Source of the DNA: Gammaproteobacteria bacterium
GTDB taxonomy: Bacteria; Pseudomonadota; Gammaproteobacteria; Steroidobacterales; Steroidobacteraceae
DNA length: 64,000 bases
Direction of reading: 5' to 3'
Assembly: GCA_027366635.1 (NCBI GenBank)
Contig: DAHXNE010000005.1
Coordinates: forward strand, 1 to 64,000
The number at the start of each line of letters is the position of its first letter. Positions within the stretch are counted from its first letter, which is position 1. Of the stretch, positions 30,259 through 37,802 are shown piece after piece. The translations under genes and the position numbers were made by a program. The notes under the pieces are model-generated. The model saw nothing but the letters and a program-made list of their open reading frames with translations, searched no databases and was not told the DNA's origin.

Positions 30259-30573
30259 TCACTCATCCGGCGCGATCGTGACCCGCAGACCATCGAGTTC
30301 GGGCGTGAACTCGATCTGGCACGACAATCGTGACCTCTCTTCATAGTGCGTCAGATCGCTCAGCAGCTCGCGCTCGTCGGCCATCGGCTCCGCAAGGCGA
30401 TCTCGCCAGTCCGGATCGACATACACGTGACACGTGGCGCACGAGCACATGCCGCCGCAGATCGCGGCCACGCCATACTCCAGCTCCCTCAGCGTCTCCA
30501 TGACTTTCTGGCCGACCTTGCCATCGATCCGATGTTCCGTGCCGTCGCGGTCGATCACTCTCAGCAGCGCCAT
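30259..30573 (-). CDS. [2Fe-2S] ferredoxin, adrenodoxin/putidaredoxin type
   Basis: A 104-residue ferredoxin. The cluster ligands follow the adrenodoxin spacing CX5CX2C (ICGGMCSCATC) with the fourth Cys near residue 87 (RLSCQI). The acidic stretch MADERELLSDL matches the partner-binding helix of P450-type ferredoxins. Such proteins serve cytochrome P450s, ring hydroxylases or cluster assembly; no reductase or P450 is adjacent, although a ferredoxin-NADP reductase is encoded at 49.4-50.4 kb. The adjacent RraB-like gene follows on the same strand. Confidence 0.92.
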   Translation of the reverse strand: MALLRVIDRDGTEHRIDGKVGQKVMETLRELEYGVAAICGGMCSCATCHVYVDPDWRDRLAEPMADERELLSDLTHYEERSRLSCQIEFTPELDGLRVTIAPDE

Positions 30574-30796
30574 TCAACCCCCTCTCGCCGGGACTCGTTC
30601 AGGACAACCACACGTTTGAATGCGCTAGTGTGCCGGGTCGGTGCCGCTTGCGCCACTCGCGGATTGTGCCGTGCGCGCAAACGGCAGGGCCGCCACTCGC
30701 CCGGAGCCGAACGCGCGGCGACGACGACTCACGGGACATCCGGCCGAGACCGCGCGCCTCGAAGCAGGCCCGGCACGAGCAGTCGCGCGATCGGCC

Positions 30797-31048
30797 CTAG
30801 AGCGGCCCGAGCACCTTCAGAACGACCGCCGCCCGGCCACCCTCGGCCTCCCGTGCCTCGAGCGTCCCGCGCACAGCCTCGCGCACGGCTGTGAAGACTT
30901 GCTCGAATTCACCGTACACCTGGGTACCGAGGCTGCCGGGCACCACTTTCAGTTCTGGGCGAACCGACAGCTGTTCGATGAAAGCATGGATCAGAGGCGC
31001 GGCGCGCTCCGTGAGCGGATACAGACTGATTTCGACACCGACGTCCAT
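30797..31048 (-). CDS. Thiamine-binding-like small protein (YkoF/MTH1187 fold)
   Basis: An 83-residue protein beginning MDVGVEISLYPLTE and continuing FIEQLSVRPELKVVPGSLGTQVYGEFEQVF. This resembles the ferredoxin-like YkoF/MTH1187 (UPF0045) fold, some members of which bind thiamine or hydroxymethylpyrimidine. No thiamine transport or synthesis genes adjoin, so ligand and role are open. The 223 bases downstream, to the ferredoxin gene, hold no gene I can support. Confidence 0.6.
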   Translation of the reverse strand: MDVGVEISLYPLTERAAPLIHAFIEQLSVRPELKVVPGSLGTQVYGEFEQVFTAVREAVRGTLEAREAEGGRAAVVLKVLGPL

Positions 31049-31137
31049 CGGCGCTCATTCTACCCATCCCCGACCGATGGGCTAGAATGGCGACCCTTCG
31101 CCGCACGGTGCCCAGGGCGAGGCGACAGAGGCTGCAC

Positions 31138-32043
31138 ATGACCCGCAAGATCCAGATCCACCAAGTGGACGCCTTTACACTCGAGCGCTTCACGGGCAAT
31201 CCGGCTGGGGTCGTGCTCGAGGCCGACGGATTGACCGATACCCAGATGCTGGCCATCGCTCGCGAGTTGAACAATGCGGACACCGCATTCCTGTTCGCGC
31301 CGGACGGTCCGGACCACGACATCAGAGCGCGCTTCTTCACACCGCGGACCGAGGCCGGATTCGTCGGGCACGCAACCGTCGCCGCTCACCACGTGCTGTC
31401 GATGCGGGCCGGCGGGCGGACGCGGACCCGGCAGAAATCCAAGGCGGGCATCGTCGAGATCGAGGTCCGTGGCCAGGATACCGAGCGCAAGATCGCGATC
31501 CGCCAAAATCCGCCGCCCCTCTCACGCGAGCTGAACAACCGCGAGCGACTGGCCGTGCTGGATGCGCTGGCGCTCGCCAGCGACGATCTGGATCCACGCT
31601 GTCCACTGCGCGTTGCCGGCACGAGCAGTACGCGTCTGCTGATCGGCGTGCGCGGCACCGGGCCGCTCGCCCAACTGAAGCCCGACATGTCCCGCTTGAC
31701 GACCCTGTCGGCGCAAATCGGCGCCGCGGGCTATTTTGTGTTTGCCCTGCATCCGCCGGGGAGTGACCCGCTGACCGAGGCGCGCATGTTCTGTCCGGCC
31801 CTCGGAATCGGCGAGGATCCGGTGAGCGGCAACGCTCATGGGCTCCTCGGGGTGTACCTCGTCCAGCAGGGACTGCTTGCGCATGATCGGCACAAGGCGG
31901 CCTTCACCGGAATTCAGGGCCGCTGGCTCCACCGGCCTGGACAGGTGCAGATCGAGCTCGAGATGACCGGGGGAGTCGTCTCCGCAGTCTGGATCATCGG
32001 GCAGGCCGTATCGGTCTTCGAGACCCAGATGACGCTCGACTGA
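31138..32043 (+). CDS. PhzF family isomerase/epimerase-like protein
   Basis: A 301-residue protein with the two-lobed diaminopimelate-epimerase fold of the PhzF family (FTGNPAGVVLEADGLTD; FFTPRTEAGFVGHATVAAHHVL; GEDPVSGNAHGLLG). In PhzF the catalytic residue is a Glu in the ELNxSET segment; here that place is Asp48 (ELNNADTAFLF), a conservative change. Substrates of most family members are unknown. ATG 31138 has AGAGG seven to eight bases upstream; an ATG at 31087 would add 17 residues. The end overlaps modF on the other strand by 50 bases. Confidence 0.87.
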   Translation: MTRKIQIHQVDAFTLERFTGNPAGVVLEADGLTDTQMLAIARELNNADTAFLFAPDGPDHDIRARFFTPRTEAGFVGHATVAAHHVLSMRAGGRTRTRQKSKAGIVEIEVRGQDTERKIAIRQNPPPLSRELNNRERLAVLDALALASDDLDPRCPLRVAGTSSTRLLIGVRGTGPLAQLKPDMSRLTTLSAQIGAAGYFVFALHPPGSDPLTEARMFCPALGIGEDPVSGNAHGLLGVYLVQQGLLAHDRHKAAFTGIQGRWLHRPGQVQIELEMTGGVVSAVWIIGQAVSVFETQMTLD

Positions 32044-33538
32044 GACGCACCGGCCCCACATATCGCACTTTGCCGCCGGCCAGCTCCAGCTCGTGCGTCG
32101 CACAGTGGAGCCACTCGGACGGTCGATGAGCCGTAAAGACCACCGTCATCCCCTCGGATGCGAGCCGCTCGACATGGGCGCGCAGATCCTCGTGGGTGGA
32201 CACATCCAGACCCGCAAACGGCTCATCGAGCACCAAGAGAGCCGGTCTGCGCACCCAGGCCCGGGCGAACAGCGCCCGGCGCAGTTGCCCATAGGAAAGC
32301 TCGCGCAGCGTGCGCGTCGCGAGCGGCAGGAGATCGAATTCGCACATCGCGCGGCGAGCCGCGGCACGGTCGGCCGCACTGGGCGCCGCATTCAGCCCGA
32401 TGCTCGCATGACGGCCTGACTGGACGATTTCCGCGACGGTCAGATACTGCGGATGCTCGGTCTGCAGGTGCGGCGCGACCAGGCCAACGCGTCGCTGAAA
32501 GGTGTGCAGAGGAACTCCGGGGCGGATGCCGGCCCGCTCGATCCGCCCGTGCGCGGCAACTCCGTGGTCACCGTAGAGCGTTCGCAGCAACGTTGTCTTG
32601 CCCGAGCCGTTGTGACCGTGTACCACCCAGCACTCGCCCGCGCGTATGGTGACCGTCACTTCGCGTAGCGCCGCGTGCTCATCGAGGTAGACACTCGCAT
32701 TCGTGAGCCGCACGAGCGCCCGTCCGGGTGCTCGTGGCCCGATTGTCGGCGTGCGCGGCAACCGGATTGCCGCCGCTCGGCGTGGTTTTTCCCGCAGCCG
32801 GCGGGCGAGCGGCGCGCGCCGGCGTGGGCCGCCGTAGACGACCTTGCCATGCTCGAGAATCAACGCATGTGTAGCCGACGAGGGCACCTCGTCCGCACGG
32901 TGGGTCGACAGCACCCAAGGCAGCGCGGTCCCGGCCGTGCTCTCCAGCCAACGCAGCGCGCGGGCGCGGTTCTGCTCGTCGAGCCCGCTCAACAGCTCAT
33001 CGAGCAGCAGCAGCTTCGGCCGGGAGGCCAGCGCGCGCGCAAGCAGCGCCAGACGACGCTCGCCGTAGGACAGTGTCAGGAATCGTCGCGTGGACAGTGA
33101 CGCGATGCGCAGGCGCAGGAGCGTGCGCGCCACGAGCCGGCGTTCACGCTCATCGAGCTGGCGCAGTGGAATGTCGGAGCGCTGCACGCCGGTCGCCACC
33201 ACCTGCTCGACAGTATGATTCCAGCCATAGCGTGCGTATTTGTCCTGGAGCTCCGGGCCGAGATACGCGATCTCCTCGCGCACTTCCTGAGGCGTGCGCC
33301 ACCGTTCGCCCCGCCAGACATATTCGCGCACGCCGGGCCGATCGGGCGTCGGCCACACCGATCCGGCCACGAGCTTCAGCAGCTGCGTCTTGCCGGCGCC
33401 GTTCGCCCCCGCCAGGACCCAGCGCTGACCCGGCCGGATCGACCAGCTCACCTCGCGCAGGATGACGTGGCCCGCGCGCTCGAGGCGCGCGCCGCGCACG
33501 CGCGCCTCGATGAACCGGGATGTCGATACCTTACGCAC
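31994..33538 (-). CDS. modF: Duplicated ABC ATPase of ModF type
   Basis: A 514-residue cytosolic protein with two ABC ATPase units. Unit 1 (about 1-240) has GANGAGKTQLL, LSYGERRLALLARAL and LLLLDELLSGLD; unit 2 (about 265-500) has GHNGSGKTTLL, LSYGQLRRALFARAW and LLVLDEPFAGLD. Length and duplication match E. coli ModF (PhrA), linked to molybdate handling. GTG 33538 is supported by AGGAG eight bases upstream; the frame is open further but without an initiation site. A molybdenum cofactor operon lies 2.6 kb away. There is no ModABC permease here, so transport by this protein itself is not implied. Confidence 0.85.
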   Translation of the reverse strand: MRKVSTSRFIEARVRGARLERAGHVILREVSWSIRPGQRWVLAGANGAGKTQLLKLVAGSVWPTPDRPGVREYVWRGERWRTPQEVREEIAYLGPELQDKYARYGWNHTVEQVVATGVQRSDIPLRQLDERERRLVARTLLRLRIASLSTRRFLTLSYGERRLALLARALASRPKLLLLDELLSGLDEQNRARALRWLESTAGTALPWVLSTHRADEVPSSATHALILEHGKVVYGGPRRRAPLARRLREKPRRAAAIRLPRTPTIGPRAPGRALVRLTNASVYLDEHAALREVTVTIRAGECWVVHGHNGSGKTTLLRTLYGDHGVAAHGRIERAGIRPGVPLHTFQRRVGLVAPHLQTEHPQYLTVAEIVQSGRHASIGLNAAPSAADRAAARRAMCEFDLLPLATRTLRELSYGQLRRALFARAWVRRPALLVLDEPFAGLDVSTHEDLRAHVERLASEGMTVVFTAHRPSEWLHCATHELELAGGKVRYVGPVRLSRASSGSRRPIRPAR

Positions 33539-33874
33539 GGGCGGCACTCCTGAGTCATTTTGCGATCTGCGGCGACCGGTCGCGCCACGCGCTCGGATAC
33601 GACCGAGCCGCTCTGCGGTTTCAAAGACCCTCCAACCCGTTCGCGCTTCTTGGCAGTGGGCCTTGCCTCGCTCGGCCGAGCCGAACGGCGTCGCCAGTAG
33701 CTGGCCGGCATCGAAATCCAGACACGCGGGCCGATCATGCCCGCCGGTAGCGCCGACGATACCGGACCCGGACGGCATCCGGCGCGATCGCGGTGCTGCT
33801 GGCGAACACGCAGCCGCCAAGCCGTGACGGCGGCGAGGTTGCGTCGCCGTCGAGCCCCCGCAACCCTTTGATTT
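33539..33874. other. Stretch between modF and the integrated element, no gene seen
   Basis: I find no credible gene, RNA or repeat in these 336 bases; the open frames are unbroken extensions of modF or shadows of it. It presumably carries the modF promoter, but no good -10/-35 pair is visible. Confidence 0.4.
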
Positions 33875-33923
33875 ATTGGCGCGCCCGGAGGGATTCGAAC
33901 CCCCGACCACCTGGTTCGAAGCC
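33875..33923. repeat. Attachment-site copy (partial tRNA-Arg)
   Basis: This 49-base segment is identical to 35815-35863 and reproduces the 3' end of tRNA-Arg including encoded CCA, T arm, variable loop and half the anticodon arm. Beyond 33923 the sequence (gagccgaggc) no longer matches the tRNA, so it cannot fold into a full molecule. Confidence 0.85.
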
Positions 33924-34106
33924 GAGCCGAGGCTCAAGTAGACGCTACCAGACTCCAATAAACTCAATCACTTAGTGGCGTGAAGCGGTGGCCATTGGTG
34001 CCAATTTGAGGCACCAAGTGTGGCCGTAGTGTGGCAGAAGTCGGCCCCCGTCGGTGTTGGTTTCACCGGCGAGGGCCTGGCAAGCAACACCGCAAAGGGG
34101 TGACAC

Positions 34107-34240
34107 ATGCCTGACGCCGATCCTACCGCCCTACGGCTGCCGGCCGCAAAGCCGCCCGCCGTCCCCATCGCCACCATCCGCGCGTACCGCAAGACCGGGT
34201 GTTCCGCGGTCGTCACCATTGAGCGCGCCGGCGACCCGGA
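34107..34240 (+). pseudogene. 5' fragment of an unidentified element gene
   Basis: An ATG preceded by AAAGGGG at a good distance begins MPDADPTALRLPAAKPPAVP and reads about 45 plausible codons to near 34240. It then runs into the reversed DUF3987 fragment, which is opposite-strand coding. It looks like the start of a gene truncated by the rearrangement that also truncated DUF3987. Function unknown. Confidence 0.4.
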
Positions 34241-34710
34241 AACTCTCCTTGCTCCGCCGGTCGATCGTCACGGCCGCGCCGTCCCACAGCACGTTGAGCA
34301 GCGCGAGATTGCGCACGAGGGTCTCCTTGCCCATGCCGTGCCCGCCGAGGACGATGCCACCCTCGGCCGCCATGATCGCCGCAGAGGGCCATTTTTTTGC
34401 GAGCCCCCACGCGATCGCCTCCGGCGTCGTGTCCTCGTAGAACATCTGCGGCATCCGCGGCACCTCGGGCTTTGCGCGCTGCGCCTCGGCGAGTTCGGCG
34501 ACGCTATCTGCGCTCGCCGCCTTCCCCTTCCCCTTCTCCTTACGCAGCCCTGCGCTCAGCGCGCTCGTCGCGACCATTGAAACCGGCGCCCGCAAGAAAC
34601 ACTGCACCTCGAGCACCGCCTCGCGCACGGCATCGGGCAGCGCCTCGATCGGGTACGGCGCCGCGGCGAGCGCCGGGGTGTGGCGCAAGACGCGGATGAG
34701 GATCCGCTTG
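34215..34710 (-). pseudogene. DUF3987 (YfjI-like) gene fragment
   Basis: Within an open minus-strand frame, about 165 residues read like the N-terminal part of DUF3987 proteins of phages and islands: YPIEALPDAVREAVLEVQ, then DTTPEAIAWGLAKKWPSAAI and GGHGMGKETLVRNLALLN followed by WDG and IDRRSKESF. DUF3987 proteins are usually around 500-800 residues, so both the start and most of the C-terminal part are missing. The break near 34220 coincides with the end of the neighbouring 5' fragment. It is a remnant, not a working gene. Confidence 0.65.
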
Positions 34711-34778
34711 CATTCCGCGCCGGCCACGGCCGCGCGGGGGGACGCGGTCGGCCACGCGCCACCACGGATCACGACTCG

Positions 34779-34892
34779 CGGATGGCCATGCTGCGCTTGG
34801 CACAGGGCGAACGAGACACGGATGTGGCAACGAGCCTTGGGGTGAGCAGCGCCACGCTGTATCGCGCGCTGCACCGGGTACGCGGTCGCGGT
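34779..34892 (+). pseudogene. Helix-turn-helix fragment, serine recombinase-like
   Basis: The plus-strand frame reads LRLAQGERDTDVATSLGVSS followed by ATLYRALHRV, a helix-turn-helix of the kind at the C-terminus of Hin/resolvase-type serine recombinases and some transposases. No catalytic domain precedes it, so it is a scrap of a lost element gene. Confidence 0.45.
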
Positions 34893-34951
34893 AATAGCCC
34901 AGGACCTATCCGCTAGCAGCCTCTCTCAATTCTACCGAGCCCGACAGGCTG

Positions 34952-35248
34952 CTACGCCGCCTTCAGCTCCACGTGAATGCGCAGCCCGAGCGAGGATGCG
35001 ATATTGACCAGGGCGTCGAGGGAGAACCGTGAGATGCGGCCGCGAAGCAGGTCATTGATGCGCGGCTGCGTGATGTGGCAGCGCGCGGCGGCTTCCTTCT
35101 GCGTCCACCCCCGGGCGGCGATGAAGTCGGTGAGGCTTCGCATCAGGTCCGCCCGGGCGCGGAGGTTCGCGGCCTCTTCTGGCGTGTCCGCGAGCGCATC
35201 CCACACGCTGGAAAAGCTCTGCGACTTGGTTGGATGTTTGCGCTTCAT
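34952..35248 (-). CDS. higA: HigA-type XRE antitoxin
   Basis: A 98-residue protein with a C-terminal Cro/C1 helix-turn-helix (WTQKEAAARCHITQPRINDL then LLRGRISRFSLDALVNIASS). The frame is intact. Its ATG overlaps the stop of the toxin gene as ATGA, the toxin-first order usual for HigBA modules. HigA binds HigB and represses the operon; the 7-4-7 inverted repeat upstream of higB (35592-35609) is the obvious operator. It remains intact although the toxin gene is broken. Confidence 0.82.
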   Translation of the reverse strand: MKRKHPTKSQSFSSVWDALADTPEEAANLRARADLMRSLTDFIAARGWTQKEAAARCHITQPRINDLLRGRISRFSLDALVNIASSLGLRIHVELKAA

Positions 35249-35581
35249 GGGTCACCTCGCATCAGCGCGCGATATCGAGTCCGGGCAAGTTCAATGTCTC
35301 GCTTGGCCGTCGCCTGGGTCTTCTTCTGGAAAGCGTGCAGCACGTAAACGGCATCGGCGAGCCGATGCCAAGTACACGACCCGGTACGCGCCCGTGTCAT
35401 CCCACACCCGTAGCTCTTCGACGCCTTTCCCGATATCCGGCATCGGTTTCCAGTCCGATGGTCGCTTCCCGCGTTGCACCTGCTCGAGCTCGTAGCCCGC
35501 ATCGTGGCGCGCATCCTCAGGGAAGTCTCGCAGGCACTTCAGCGAGTCACCCAAGAACTCGACGCGCTTGAGCTTCGTCAT
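35245..35581 (-). pseudogene. higB: HigB-type (phage Gp49-like) toxin gene with a one-base frameshift
   Basis: The first frame from ATG 35581 reads a normal HigB/Gp49 toxin to AYRVVYLAS. One base later, in the next frame, the expected C-terminus continues: LADAVYVLHAFQKKTQ, then the IELARTRY helix, ending exactly at the higA start. A single extra C at 35362-35363 (plus strand) accounts for the break. Without it the protein would be about 111 residues, normal for this RelE-fold mRNA interferase. As written, translation gives a 96-residue product with a wrong tail, likely inactive. A sequencing or assembly error cannot be excluded. Confidence 0.75.
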
Positions 35582-35591
35582 TGCGCGTAAG

Positions 35592-35609
35592 TATATCCGA
35601 TTGGATATA
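35592..35609. promoter_or_regulatory. HigBA operator (inverted repeat)
   Basis: TATATCC-GATT-GGATATA is a perfect 7-4-7 inverted repeat ten bases before the higB ATG. It overlaps a minus-strand -10-like TATACT (35595-35590). This is where HigA would be expected to repress its own operon. Confidence 0.65.
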
Positions 35610-35816
35610 TACGACGCAAGCCTGCATCAACCTGAGACCTTCCCCTTCTCCCCCGTCCCGCCCACTTTCTCGCTGAGGTTCGCGAACAAGCCCTTCACGT
35701 CGTCTGCGGCCAAGTGGACGTAGCGGCTCACGACGCCGGACTTCCACCCCACTGTGGCGAAGGCCACTGCCACAGTTCCCGTGTTAAACAGAAGCGCTTG
35801 ATTGTTAAGGAGTAAT

Positions 35817-35893
35817 TGGCGCGCCCGGAGGGATTCGAACCCCCGACCACCTGGTTCGAAGCCAGGTACTCTATCCAACTGAGCTACGGGCGC
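35817..35893 (-). tRNA. tRNA-Arg (anticodon TCG)
   Basis: A 77-base minus-strand tRNA with encoded CCA (plus-strand tgg at 35817-35819). The acceptor stem pairs GCGCCCG with CGGGCGC, the D arm has TAGCTCAGTTGGATAGAG, the anticodon arm CCTGGCTTCGAACCAGG carries TCG, and the T arm has GGTTCGAATCC. It is complete and should be functional. Its 3' 49 bases are repeated at 33875-33923 as the other end of an integrated element. Confidence 0.95.
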
Positions 35894-36086
35894 GCTGCGG
35901 CGCTCGAGCGGCCCTGGCGGCCCGGATGAGGCCATCCCGGGACCGCCCGGCCTGCTCATGCGCCGACCGACATTCTATCAGGTTGCTGCGCGTCCCCGGT
36001 TCCATCCAAGTCCCCCCGCGAGCGGCATACCGTATGGCCGGAGGCCGCGGCGCACGAGAATCAGTAGCCCGGATCAAGTTCCACCT

Positions 36087-36094
36087 TATAAGAT
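36087..36094 (+). promoter_or_regulatory. Possible -10 element of the molybdenum-cofactor operon
   Basis: TATAAGAT in an AT-rich patch lies about 30 bases before the first gene of the operon. The -35 region is not convincing. Confidence 0.3.
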
Positions 36095-36122
36095 AACGCT
36101 CCCGCTGTACTGAGGATCTCGC

Positions 36123-36494
36123 ATGAAATCACTGTTTGCCGCGGCGACACTCGCGGCACTGATCCTGGCGCCCGCCTACGCCTCCTGCGTCTATCCGCAT
36201 GCGCCCGATCACATTCCCGACGGAAGCACCGCAACGCTTGCGCAGATGCTCGCTGGCGAGACGGCCGTACAGACTTACAACACTCAGATGGTCGCCTATT
36301 TGCACTGTCTGACGCAGGAGCAGAACAAGGCGATCGCCCAGGCGGCCCTGAAGCTCACCAAGAAGCAGGTCGCCGCGATGCGCGCCATGGACCGCAAGCG
36401 ACACAACGCGGCGGTCGAGCAGCTGATGACCGTCGCCAAAGAATTCAACGCCGAAGTACTGATTTACAAGAAGAAGCACAAGCACGGCAAGTAA
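36123..36494 (+). CDS. Small secreted protein of unknown function heading the Moco operon
   Basis: A 123-residue protein with a clear signal peptide (1-20, cleavage after PAYA) and a mature part starting SCVYPHAPDHIPDGST. The rest is mostly helical and ends in a Lys/His-rich tail (YKKKHKHGK). Two cysteines (Cys22 and one near 63) could form a periplasmic disulfide. Its stop codon is directly followed by the GTG of moeA, so the two are co-transcribed. I do not recognise the family. The link to molybdenum is by position only. Confidence 0.7.
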   Translation: MKSLFAAATLAALILAPAYASCVYPHAPDHIPDGSTATLAQMLAGETAVQTYNTQMVAYLHCLTQEQNKAIAQAALKLTKKQVAAMRAMDRKRHNAAVEQLMTVAKEFNAEVLIYKKKHKHGK

Positions 36495-37727
36495 GTGACC
36501 GCCGCGACACCTGCCGGGGCACCGCGGATGCTCGCGCCCGCCGAGGCCGACGCGCTGATCGCGCGGCATATGGTCTGCCTGCCCGAGGTCTCGTTGCCAC
36601 TGCTGCAGTGCGCCGGCGCCGTCTTGCGCGAAACCATCCGCGCCGAGCGCGATCAGCCGCCCTTCGACCGCGTGACCATGGACGGCATTGCTCTGTGCAG
36701 CACGGCGGTGAGCACAGGCACGCGGCGCTTGCGGATCGAGGCGACACAGGCGGCCGGCGAGGCCGCGGGCACCCTGTCGTCTCCGCAAGGATGCATCGAG
36801 GTCATGACCGGAACCCCGCTGCCCGGCGGCTGCGATTGCGTAATCCCCGTTGAGCAGATCACGGTGCGGGATGGCACCGCCAGTCTGTCCGATGAAATCG
36901 AGGTCGAGGCCTGGCGGAACGTCCACCGGCGCGGTACGGACGCCCGTCAGGGCGCGCAGCTGTTGACGGCGGGCACGCGGCTCGGACCGGTGGAAATCGC
37001 CCTGGCCGCCGCCGCGGGCAGGGCCCGCGTGCGGGTCTCCAGCCAACCGATGCTGGCCGTCATCTCGACGGGCAATGAGCTGGTGGAGCCGGGGGAGCCC
37101 ATCCTTCCCCATCAAGTGCGCCGATCGAACGCCTATGCCATCGCCGCAGCGCTGAGCCTGCGCGGCTACCCGCGCGTCGGGCTCGACCACATTCGCGACG
37201 ACACCGCGCAGTTGGAGGAGCGCCTGAAGTTCTACCTCGAGACCCACGACGTGCTGGTATTGAGTGGCGGGGTCTCGATGGGGCGGCTCGACCTGGTGCC
37301 CCAAACGCTCGACAAGCTCAAGGTGCGCTGCGTGTTCCACAAAATCGCGCAGCGTCCCGGCAAGCCGCTCTGGTTTGGCGTGGCCCCGAGCGGGGCGACC
37401 GTGTTCGCACTCCCCGGAAATCCCGTTTCGACCGCCGTATGCGTCTCCCGGTACGTGCTGCCGGCGCTTGCGGCCGCTCAGGGTCATACTCCGCCGCAAC
37501 CGGAACGGATCGCGCTCGGCGAGGCGTTCACCGTGAACCCCGCGCTGACGTTCTTTCTGCCCGTGCGCGTATCCACCGATGAGCAGGGAGCGCGCGCGGC
37601 CCTGCCACGGCCGACCCACAGCTCCGGAGACTTCACCAGCCTCGTCGGCACGGACGGATTCGTCGAGTTGCCGCCCGGACCGAGGACCTACCCCCGGGGA
37701 TTCGTGACGAGCCTGTACCGCTGGTAG
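36495..37727 (+). CDS. moeA: Molybdopterin molybdenumtransferase MoeA
   Basis: A 410-residue enzyme inserting molybdate into adenylated molybdopterin. Domain II/III signatures are visible: ERDQPPFDRVTMDGIAL, then GTPLPGGCDCVIPVEQ, ISTGNELVEPGEP and VLSGGVSMGRLDLVP, with ALPGNPVSTAVC near the end. The length matches E. coli MoeA (411). GTG 36495 abuts the previous stop; ATG 36528 is an alternative. It is the first recognised enzyme of a moeA-moaA-moaC-mobA/moaD-moaE/moeB run. Confidence 0.95.
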   Translation: MTAATPAGAPRMLAPAEADALIARHMVCLPEVSLPLLQCAGAVLRETIRAERDQPPFDRVTMDGIALCSTAVSTGTRRLRIEATQAAGEAAGTLSSPQGCIEVMTGTPLPGGCDCVIPVEQITVRDGTASLSDEIEVEAWRNVHRRGTDARQGAQLLTAGTRLGPVEIALAAAAGRARVRVSSQPMLAVISTGNELVEPGEPILPHQVRRSNAYAIAAALSLRGYPRVGLDHIRDDTAQLEERLKFYLETHDVLVLSGGVSMGRLDLVPQTLDKLKVRCVFHKIAQRPGKPLWFGVAPSGATVFALPGNPVSTAVCVSRYVLPALAAAQGHTPPQPERIALGEAFTVNPALTFFLPVRVSTDEQGARAALPRPTHSSGDFTSLVGTDGFVELPPGPRTYPRGFVTSLYRW

Positions 37728-37802
37728 CGCTCGAGGCGCATGGCGCGCCACGTCCCGACAGGCGGATGGCATTCCGATTCGGCGAGTGGTAAAGCTATTT
37801 CC

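Larger units (their letters stand above)
33875..35863. mobile_element. Small degraded integrative element in tRNA-Arg
   Basis: The element lies between two identical 49-bp copies of the tRNA-Arg 3' half (33875-33923 and 35815-35863), the hallmark of tyrosine-recombinase insertion into a tRNA gene. The copy at 35.8 kb belongs to the complete tRNA; the one at 33.9 kb diverges abruptly inside the anticodon arm. Inside are a truncated DUF3987 gene, an HTH fragment and a HigBA pair. No integrase remains. At under 2 kb it looks like the eroded core of a larger island. Confidence 0.8.

Noticed and set aside
33875-33960. Second tRNA-Arg gene
   Set aside because: Only the 3' 49 bases match; beyond 33923 the anticodon, D and acceptor 5' strands are absent, so it is an attachment-site copy.
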